NCBI GenBank assembly: GCA_949128115.1
Contig: OX421963.1
Coordinates: 76,441,635 to 76,505,634 of the forward strand
DNA from: Anaspis maculata
Taxonomy: Eukaryota > Arthropoda > Insecta > Coleoptera > Scraptiidae
Direction: 5' to 3'
Length of the DNA: 64,000 bases
Below, piece by piece: positions 55,885-64,000 of the stretch (the first letter of the stretch is position 1; each line of letters opens with the position of its first letter). A program made the position numbers and the translations under genes. The notes under the pieces are model-generated. The model was not told the origin of the DNA. It saw only the letters and a program-made list of their open reading frames with translations, and made no database searches.

Positions 55885-57889
55885 TAAAATATTGCAACTC
55901 AAAATTAAAGGTATGGAACCCGATGGAACCCGTCAATCCAATGGATGCAAATACATTGTAGTTCGACACATCACAACCAGTTGATACAATTTTGGCACAA
56001 AAAGTGTCGATCATTGTTAAAGGGGGGTCGTGGTGAAGGGCGAAACTCGGCTGGGTGGCTCTTTTTCTTCCTGGGCCATAAAGAATCGATCACGACAAGA
56101 TTGGTATCTTTTTGAACTAAATTCAATGTCCTGAACTTGGATCCGATGTGTAAATTTGGATAAAAACAAGTTCGAACAAGTTAACTTGAGAAAACCTGTT
56201 TTTTCTTCGACAATTTTCACGAAACTTTTCTTTACTGTTAGACGTATTTATCTATGAAAATATTTCAGAGGCAATTAGATTGAACTGTATTCTTAACGAA
56301 AATCATCCATTCGATCTGTAATTTTGTTTTCCGACATAGAAAAAACCGATTTGAACTTTAGTCGGCACTGCCCGGTGTCTACTAATGACCAGAACACTAC
56401 AGCATGCACCTTCAAGTAATAATTCGATACCCTGCATCGCGATTTACGACGATTTTGTTTATGTTATAGGGAATTCAGTTCTGCACAGATCCTTGAACTT
56501 TCAAAGATGAGTTATAATTTTTCAGATAGTTTGGGCTATTTTTATTTAAAGATGCATGGTGTAGTGTTCTGGTCAGTAGTAGACGACGGACTGTGCCGAC
56601 TAAAGTTCAAATCGATTTTTTCCTATCTCTAAAAACGAAGTTACAGATCGAATGGATGATTTTCGTGAAGAATACAGTTCAATCTAATGGCCTCTGGAAT
56701 ATTTTTAAAGATGAATGCCTCTAACAGTAAAAAAAAGTTTTGTGAAAATTGTCCAAAAAAAAACAGGTTTTCTAAAGTTAACTTGTTTGAACTTGTTTTT
56801 GTTCAAATTTATACATCGGATTCGAGTTCAGGACATTGGAATTTAGTCGGAAAAGACACCAATCTTGTCGTGATCGATTCTTCATGGCCCAGGAGGAAAA
56901 AGAGCCACCCAGCCGAGTTTCGCCCTCCCCCGCTACCCCCCTTCAACAATGATCGACACTTTTTGTGCCAAAATTGTATCAACGGGATGTGATACGTCGA
57001 ACTACGACGTATTTGCATCCATTGGATTGACGGGTTCCATCGGGTTCTATATCATTAATTTTGAGTTGCAATTTTTTACCCCCCCCCCTCCAATAACTCG
57101 AAGCCTCGGGGCGCGATTTTTGGCAATTTTAGATATGTAGTAGGGCACTTAATTCTGAACAGAATATCAAATTTTCAGGACGTTCATATCTTTGCCGAGG
57201 TTTTGGCAATTTTTTTACCATGTTTCCTGTTCTAAAACAAAGTTGGCCTTAAAAATATATTAAAACAACGTATAAAGGCAGCATTTGGAACTTTGCTTGT
57301 AAAAATGCACTTCTCACTCATTTCTACATGTAGTTTTAGCTTAACAGAACTAAAAAATACTGACTGCGGTACCAGAGAGAGACCAGCCAGGAACCATTTT
57401 TGCAGAATTTACCCCTAGCAGGTATATTAACCGCTATACAGTGCCTCTGGTGCGAAATCTTGCGTGGCGCCACATCTGGAATTGCAAAGGAGGGTCTTCT
57501 GAACACGAATGCCAAATTTCATGCTTTGATCACAAAATGCACAGATCATTCCATTTTTGGCCGTTAACCCCGCCACTAATGACATGTTGTAGTCCAATAC
57601 GTGAGCTAATCAGAAAACATAAAACGATTCAAAATAGTTCATTTATTCAAAAGTTATGACACTTTGAATGTGACTGTATTTTTTGGGTGGACCATTTCAA
57701 TTGGCGAGCACTTTATTTCAATCCGGTGCTATTACCTGGTGTGCATTATCCACCTCCTAGTGTGCATCAATCGATAGCTTAAACCGAGTCACGTGGGTCT
57801 CGATCGGTTGTTCTGATTGGTTGAATTGGGTATGTGGGCGATAATCAAAAGAAAATGCTTGGAGAATTTTTCCTATCGTTCTGTGTTCT

Positions 57890-58093
57890 ATATCCCATAC
57901 ACTTTCCATTCTTAGTAGAATGATTTTTTGGAGCAAAAATAAAGTGACAAGATGAAGCGCTGGAAGGATGAGGCTGATGGCCGCTGATAGTTTCGCTTCA
58001 AAATTTATCAGCCGCAGCCGTAGCCCCCCAGCTTGTCACTTTATTTTTGCTCCAAAAAGTCATTCCACCGAAAATAGAAAGTGTATGGGATAT
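57890..58093. mobile_element. Palindromic MITE, copy 2 (ATATCCCATACAC ends)
   Basis: Same ends, arms (AGTAGAATGATTTTTTGGAG, AATAAAGTGACAAG) and central GCCGCTGATAGTTTCGCTxC block as the copy at 42.84-43.05 kb. The copies differ by scattered substitutions and a short central indel. Flanks differ, so these are two independent insertions. Confidence 0.85.
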
Positions 58094-59044
58094 ATGTGAT
58101 TTTTTTGACGATGAGGAGTCTAGGGCACATACAAAATGATCAATATGGTCAGCTAGCAGCTACCGATCCTCCAGTGTGTTTTCGTAATGAAAATCTTCCA
58201 AAGATGCGATACTTTTTTGGCGAAGTGTATCACAAAAGTTTTCTGGATAGCCCATAATCCATTACTTTTCCATCAGCAGTTAGACGTACTAATCAAATAA
58301 AATTTCTATGTGGCAAACTGAAACTTGACATGGAAATTAATACACTGCTGATGGAGAACGAAGTTGTCGGTATCGGAGAATTGGTTCGAATTTGAAGAAC
58401 AATAATTTCCGATTGCCAAATGCGATTTCTATTTTGTTTGTTGTGTTAATTAGCCTGATGTTTCTATAACCTATCCTGTTAAAGTGGATGTTGAGAAACT
58501 TCATGCGAAATTTCTACCAGGGTGATACGTAAAATGCTGCAAAACTGCACTGACTTCATCGTACATCGTATGAAAAAAACATGTTTTTATGTATTCTTAT
58601 ACAAAAATCGTTAAGTGTGATGTCTTGCCTTGGAACAATTTTGGAATTTCTGATTTATAACACTGTGGATATAAATTTTTATGTTGAATGGTTCAGATTT
58701 GCCTTGTTGGCAAGCGAGATTGAGTTACTTTTGATTAGTAGATGTTGACGTTGAGCAAGATTGTTCGTACAACAGTCCAAGGACAATTTTACTTCTAACA
58801 CAACCCGAATATTTAGTGTAGAGTGTGGGACCAACCAGAAAGCACTTTTTTAAGTGATTGTCACTGTCTGTTTTTTTGTAAGTTGAATTTTGTCAGAATT
58901 TCAGCAGAATTTTAAATATGGAACATGTTCTGATTGCAAGTTCAAGCCCCTGAACATGGTAACGATATTTCACAGCTGAAGTAAGTTAAAAAAAAAATTT
59001 GTTTTCCTCCTTATCGGCTTCTTCAACGCCATAGGAGCTATTTG
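58094..59044. other. AT-rich sequence, no gene seen
   Basis: Only a short symmetric pair (CCATCAGCAG at 58270, CTGCTGATGG at 58346) was noticed. There is no coding pattern. Confidence 0.4.
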
Positions 59045-59190
59045 CGTTTATTTAATTTAGTATATCTGAAAAAACCTTAATTAACGCAAAATGTGGACAG
59101 CACAAAACACTCAGACATGACTAGGAATTGAACCTAGGACCAACCGTACCACAGGCTGATGCACGACCACCTGTGCTACGGGGCCGTCTG
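59045..59190 (-). mobile_element. tRNA-derived SINE (minus strand)
   Basis: In minus sense the head begins GGCCCCGTAGCACAGGTGGT (A-box region, 59166-59178 in window coordinates) and reaches a B box GGTTCAATTCC at 59124-59134. The body contains TTTTGTGCTGTCC, identical to the body of the 41.2-kb SINE, although the two tRNA heads differ. It ends in an AT-rich AAATTAAATAAA stretch. Real tRNA folding is not possible. Confidence 0.75.
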
Positions 59191-59655
59191 AAGTAAAAAC
59201 GTTTGGGGCCTTTTCCAGGCCACCTTTCACCGGATGCGGGCGGTGAAAAGTTTCGGTGGTAGATATACTACCGGTGGTGTAGTCGGAGTCAAAATGCTGA
59301 GGCAGAGGCGCGTCACTTATGATCTTATGAAACATTGGAATGTAATGATTAGCATGTATTCTGAACACGAGTGAGTACCGCAATGTATACTTAAAGTTCA
59401 GAAGTTACACCTGCAAAGGAACAGCTATCAACATGTCACTGACATCATTCTTCTCATGTCAATATGACAACTTAAGTTTTATGCAATAGATCTGTTGAAG
59501 CCCCTCTATCTAAACAACACCGTATAAGAAGCTGACAGCTCCTTGCAAAACTGCGGAGTCTCGACTAGTAGCCGAGGCACACATGTTAAATGGAAAGAAA
59601 ACGGCATTTGATGTTACAAGCAAGCCACTTTGCACAGTTGTTCTAAGACACAAAA

Positions 59656-59814
59656 GCCTAGTCTACAATATGGTCTTTAGTTGCAAGTTTCAAGTCGCAA
59701 CGTGGAAGTGAGGTTGGAATTGCAGTCGCTAGTCGCAGTGAAAGTTGGTTCTAGACCAACTCTTGCGACTAGAGACTTGCAACTTGCAACTAGAGACCAT
59801 ATTGTAGACTAGGC
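59656..59814. mobile_element. MITE nested in the left arm (GCCTAGTCTACAATATGG ends)
   Basis: GCCTAGTCTACAATATGGTC is mirrored exactly by GACCATATTGTAGACTAGGC, with internal AGTTGCAAG/CTTGCAACT. It interrupts the arm at a point where the right arm (62.10 kb) is continuous, which proves insertion after the arms formed. Confidence 0.85.
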
Positions 59815-60369
59815 TTAACAAACATTTTTTTCCGCAGCACATGAAAATCGGTCCCTTAGGAAAGCGGGGGGGGGAACCCCCTTGGAAAGAGTAACTTTTT
59901 CAAATATTGACCGATTTTCACAATTTTGGTGTCGATTCCACACAATTTGATATCACCAAGAAAAATAGAGACAATGCTAATGCTGTAAGTTACAAGGTAT
60001 GGTTATTTTTAGGCGCCATTTTTGAAATATGGCCGCCAATTTCGCAAAATTTTATCTGATTAGAAAATAACCTTGTCACATGTCCAAACCGACTAATTCA
60101 AGGATGCTCTTCACGTTTCCGTTATCTAAAATAATATTCAGTGCATTATTATAACTATTATTATCCGGTAAACGTGGAATGGGGGTGCAGGGGGCACCCC
60201 TCAGCAGCGGGTGTGATTGTGCACTCATCTGAACTTCGCCCTAAGTTTGATTTTTCAGTGTTTATTTTATTTTAATTTCCATTTCTTATACTTTATTCTG
60301 GAAAATCGATGGAGACAGTTTATTATTATTATATTATTATTATAAATGAGTTCCATAAATCTTACGTCT

Positions 60370-61545
60370 TATTTCAAATTCACCGCCACAACCTGAATGT
60401 GGATTTGAATATGCGAAATGTTTTGGCGGCAGTTATTTATGACTGCAGCTTGCAGCGCTGTTGTTCCAAATGTAGTGACATATTGAGGTAAGGAAACATT
60501 GAGGTATAAAGCCAACACTGCCTTCAATTACCCTCAGTTGATCTGTAAGTGTGTTTTCCCCACAGTGAATCTCAAGAATGATATTTGAATTATTCAGATT
60601 TCTTTCAGAAACGTCTCTTTCTGGTTTACCTCAAATCATAGGCTCAGTGACAACCGAAGATGAATTCGTCAGATCTTCGGATTATCTCAAAACACCAACC
60701 TCAATGATGTCACTTGCGATCAGATGGAAGAAGCTGATGGCAGGATATTTCTTCATGTCATGGACATGGTTATTCTCGATACTGAAAACGTCCCCATTCC
60801 AAGTTCCGATACAGACGTCGTAGTCCTAGCGATCTCCTACAACTTCGACATAAAAAGCGTCGGCCTCAGGCAATTACGGATTCTCTATGGTACCTCCAAG
60901 CATCACAGACTCCTAGCAATCCATTCAATTGCAGAAGCTCTTGAAGAGTCCAGATCCGTAGCTCAGCGTGGTTTCCACGCCTACATAGATTGTGATAGCG
61001 TTTCGTTTTTTAGTTTATAGAAAGACAAAAAGACAGGTAGAGTGCTTGGAAAGATATTTACACCGATGCATTCACACCTTTAGCTCGTCCTCCTGCACAT
61101 CCTCTCACTGAGGATACATTGAAGACCTCGGAAGAAAACACAGTCCGCATGTATGGAGTGTGTGATCCTGAGTGTATCACTGTAGATCAGGTTCGCAAAA
61201 ACCTATTTGCCACAGAGAATCGACCTTTGGCCCTGTGGTCCTCCGACATCTGGTGCCCTGGTACAGCATGCTCAACGAGCCGCTTACCAGGCTGGTCAGT
61301 TGTGGGGACAAGCCACGTCCACTAGCCAGTGTGACACAACTCCAGAAGGATTGGGTTGGGCACTCCAAAATGATAAGTGGGAACCAGTATGGTCTCAGTT
61401 ATAGGAAGTGTGGAGTGCTTGTCATGCCTTGGACTGATGTGGCTGCAAGACTGGTTGCCAAACTATGCAATGTAAATGCAAAAGAAATCGGCTACCCTGC
61501 ACTCTTAGCTGCAAGAGCTGTAAAGGAGGCTGCACCAACAAAAAC
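60370..61545 (+). pseudogene. Relic of an EEAD-DTDV-CXC repeat-associated protein (candidate transposase/nuclease)
   Basis: Ordered blocks on the plus strand are: LNMRNVLAAVIYDC...CSKC (60.40-60.49 kb, Cys-rich); then an EEADGRIFLHVMDM block and PSSDTDVVVLAI, an LYGTSKHHRLLAIH-containing stretch and FHAYIDCDSVSFF in one frame (60.69-61.02 kb); then SGALVQHAQRAAYQAGQLWG, LGWALQNDKWEPVWSQL and, after two in-frame stops, CGCKTGCQTMQCKCKRNRLP with CTLSCKSCKGGC (61.21-61.54 kb). The order HEEADTR, SSDTDV, HAxTGCDT, RAAYQ, WGW, CXC is that of a widespread unnamed multicopy animal protein family. The acidic EEAD and DTD positions resemble PIN/XPG-type nuclease cores (inference). Frame breaks and stops show it is dead. 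It lies between the arms of the 59.6-62.2 kb element, which argues that the family is transposon-borne. Confidence 0.7.
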
Positions 61546-62176
61546 TATGCCTTCAGTTTTTTTTTTATAAATTTGGAGGAAAGTATAGGTACTAGAAGCC
61601 CCAATAATTACTTTTCAGTTCAGGACTTGATCCTACGATTGGTTCAGCTGATCCAGGGAACAGTGTGCATCAAATTATTGCGAATAATATGTAACTGAAT
61701 CTTCATTAGTATAAATATTGAAAAAAATTGCCTTCTATGCTTCCTTCATTCAATAACTCCCTTCAGATATCTCGAGTGTTATTTTAAATGAAGAAAACGT
61801 AAAGAGCGCCCCAAAATTAGTCGGTTAGACACGCGACAAGCTTATTTTCAATTCAGATGAAATTTTGCTAAATAGGCGGCTATATTTTAAAAATGGCGCC
61901 CGAAAATGAAAAAATAACTGTATCTTGTGACGTACTCCATCTCTATCTTTCTTAGCGATATTAAATTGTGTGGGATCGACACCAGAATTGTGAAAATCGG
62001 TCAATATTTAAAAAAGTTACTTTTTTCAAGGGGGGCTTCCCCCCCCCCGTTCTCCCAAGGGACCGATTTCCATGTGCTGCGGAAAAAAATGTTTGTTAGG
62101 GTCTAAGTAACAACTGTGCAAAGTGGCTTGCTTGTAACATCAAATGCCGTTTTTTCATGTGTACCTCGGCTACTAG

Positions 62177-64000
62177 ACTGGTATCGGTTCTCTAATGCCA
62201 AACGAAATCGAGACTTTCCTGTTTAAATCTAGACGTGTTTTTTCATAACGCACCAACCAGCTCGGGCTAATTCTTCAAGAAGCCATAATGTATCACGTCG
62301 TGTTTTATAACCATATTTCCTGCTTTGTCCCAGACGGCCATTAGGCGCACAAGTGCTAAAAACAGATCTTGAAATAGTCTTCTGGAGATTTGCAATTTGA
62401 GAAAAATAATTTCCGGCTTTCGGAATATAATATACGTTCGACGGAATATTTTTACATTATTATGGTGGATAAAATTCCACCGGAGGCGGGGACCCGGAAT
62501 AATTTACTGTTTTCATGATTATTAACATGTTATTACCGCAGATCGTATCTGAATGGGTGATAGCATCTCGGTGGTGGTTGGTTTGGGGTAAGCGTCGTTT
62601 CAACGTCGCGCGTCCTAATTAAATTATTTCCAAACATTTTGAACGTCTGAAAAAGAACTATTTTGTATGTCTCACGGCGGTGCAGAGAGGCTTAGAAATA
62701 TGCAAATTGTTGCAGTAGAGGAGGAGGTCCCCGTAATCCGGGGGCTTTACTTGTCACGCGTTCGTCTGATGTATCAGCTTCCCAACAGCTTTTTACCTTA
62801 ATTGGGCCAAATTGCAGCAAATAAAATGTAAATAAGGTGCGCCCCGGTGATGTTTAGCCGATGTAGATAAAGAACAACGCCCACGACAAAGGGGCGCTCT
62901 TGCTTTACAAATTGTTTTTTAAGTAGGGGAAGGGTATACAAAAAGGCTTAGCAGCGTCGATACGAATCGCAAAGCAAATAAATTTCAGAGTAATGGCAAA
63001 TATTGAGCGCGATAATTATTATCACCAATTAGTGAGTCCGCATAGTCTGGTTGGGGAACAACTTATAAAACATTTTTCGAACCGTTTAACTATCGTGCAA
63101 TGGTAGCGCTTTTAATAAACTGGATTTTACGATAGAGGGAAGTCGCACAGCTATACGATAATCACTAGCAATTACAATAAAGTTCCTTGTGCACACTGCC
63201 ATATTTGGTGTTTATAAGTTCCTTATAGTTTCCATATGTATGAATCTTGATTGGTTTATTTTATATCCGTGCGTTGCGGCGCCTCCACCAATTCGCTTCC
63301 GTCAGTTCAGTCACCTGTTGACTCACTTTTGACGTAGGTATACATAATTTGAGGCGGCAAAGTACAAAAATTACGCCTTCGAAACCCGGGCCATTGAATA
63401 TTATAACCGAAATCTACTACGGTGGAGTTGTTTGGAGAGCCGCGAGCTGTGAAAACCGGCCTTTGGTGTTGTTGGCTGATGCGCGCAGTTTTGATCGCCA
63501 CAGCGGAATAGGAGGATTCAGAACGTATGTTTCGAAATGTACGGATGAGCGCCAGAGAGTATATTCAAATGCCGATGGGGTAATAAAAATGTCAAAGCTG
63601 ATGGCAGTTATTAGCGCGGCTATGGGATGGGGAAAAAACTATTTAAATGCAAAACTCGTCGTTGTCCGATAATTAATGGCGGATATTAACGTTCTCTCGT
63701 CCATTTCCACGCTTCATTAATTGCTTGTACTTTAGCATTGATGATGGGTCGAGAAGGAATAAGAAGAAAAAAGGTTTCGTCGCTTGGTGCATGATAGTGA
63801 TTTACGCTTATGAAGTGCCTAAACGGCTCGTGTAATTAAAGAATGAACAAAATGTCTATCTATATATGCGTGTAGTCCGAAGGTGATGCTGAAAAAGTGT
63901 GATGGTAGATAAAGTGTAGTATCAACATATGAAATAGTATTTGTAAGTGAAATCCCTTTCATACGGATACCAACCCGTCCAAAGTCCGAGGAAGTTTACT
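62177..64000. other. Repeat-poor sequence; one unassigned 107-codon frame
   Basis: No palindromes or arrays seen. The plus frame 63349-63672 has balanced composition (YYGGVVWRAASCENRPLVLL and SGIGGFRTYVSKC segments) and lies in less AT-rich DNA. It has no domain I recognise, and a 64-codon antisense frame overlaps it. The surrounding sequence is distinct from the transposon-rich part and may approach host-gene territory beyond the window. Confidence 0.3.

Larger units (their letters stand above)
54048..57717. repeat. Palindrome family Z, copy 2, full length with one nested insertion
   Basis: It starts AATAAAGTGCTCGCCAATTG and ends CAATTGGCGAGCACTTTATT. The left arm is 54048-54187 plus 55390-56420, and the right arm about 56450-57717. 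Mirrored blocks include TTCAAAGTGTCATAA, GATTAGCTCACG, GATCAAAGCATGAAATTTGG, TGGCGCCACG, ACGGGTTCC/GGAACCCGT and CAACAATGATCGAC. The middle part (55.99-57.05 kb) is the section shared with copy 1 at 7.0-10.2 kb. The left arm lacks about 120 bp near the centre that the right arm has. Coding frames here are paired arm readings. Confidence 0.8.
59565..62176. mobile_element. Long-inverted-repeat element with a coding relic (CTAGTAGCCGAGG ends)
   Basis: The left arm 59565-60140 (including a nested MITE) and the right arm 61770-62176 are mirrored over about 410 bp. Blocks include GGCATTTGATGTTACAAGCA, GCCACTTTGCACAGTTGTT, AACAAACATTTTTTTCCGCA, GAAAATCGGTCCCTTxGGxxAxCGGGGGGGG, ACCGATTTTCACAATT, GGCGCCATTTTTGAAATATG and AACCGACTAATT. 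The ends can be read as TAGCCGAGG with a 4-bp CTAG duplication, or as a longer end without duplication. The interior encodes the EEAD-DTDV-CXC protein relic. Size and layout fit a decayed autonomous DNA transposon. Confidence 0.75.

Noticed and set aside
59124..59187. Functional tRNA gene (minus)
   Set aside because: Same reasoning: a tRNA-like head of a SINE without proper stems.

Overview
This is eukaryotic DNA, most likely from an arthropod and probably an insect. It is AT-rich, has no long open frames, operons or ribosome-binding sites, and is packed with decayed mobile elements. The support is indirect: RNA polymerase III-type SINEs, CR1/L2/jockey-like LINE remains, a TTTATT/ATT-rich 3' tail style, TAGGTA/ACCTACC-rich stretches, and arthropod-style palindromic elements ending in ACAGGGTG. 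I cannot name the species. No complete host gene is visible. The best host-gene hints are two possible exons with good donor sites (18.8 kb and 23.0 kb) and a broken C2H2 zinc-finger frame (35.9-36.5 kb, minus).

The dominant architecture is nested long palindromes (foldback elements). Four of them (7.15-9.02, 25.15-26.59, 28.92-31.48 and 46.22-47.97 kb) start with the same terminal motif TAGnCCAG, and each is flanked by a perfect 3-bp direct repeat (TTA, ATA, CAA, TAG). Three sit inside an arm of an older palindrome. The opposite arm then shows the site without the insertion, and it carries a single copy of the 3 bp. A second class ends in ACAGGG (1.33-2.49, 19.42-19.96, 25.60-26.14, 31.74-32.48, 54.22-55.35 kb). 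The deepest stack is 28.8-33.4 kb.

Two relics of one protein family lie in the loops of long inverted-repeat elements: a cysteine-rich CXC tail at 29.9-30.2 kb (minus), and a longer copy at 60.4-61.5 kb (plus) with EEAD, SSDTDVVVLA, CDSVS, WGQ and CXC blocks between about 410-bp arms. The association suggests that this unclassified protein could be the transposase of such elements.

Other content by region: a foldback-like element whose terminal repeats are themselves short tandem repeats (10.35-12.63 kb); a LINE interrupted by another LINE (15.3-17.7 kb); a 310-340 bp tandem repeat (21.0-21.7 kb); a hAT-type MITE with a perfect 8-bp target duplication (35.1 kb); a 118-bp satellite-like array (37.7-38.9 kb) and a related ATGGCGG array in the other orientation (41.4-42.3 kb); an element with repeated TATCGACC motifs (39.6-40.6 kb); a 2.5-kb structure with 11-bp minisatellites at both ends (40.8-43.3 kb); two SINEs (41.2 and 59.1 kb); a MITE present twice (42.8 and 57.9 kb); and a second reverse-transcriptase relic (50.5-50.8 kb). 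The stretches between (2.5-4.1, 4.8-6.5, 13.1-15.3, 43.3-46.2, 48.9-54.0, 62.2-64.0 kb) look single-copy within the window, and I see no supportable gene in them. All boundaries and similarities were judged by eye, without alignment software.
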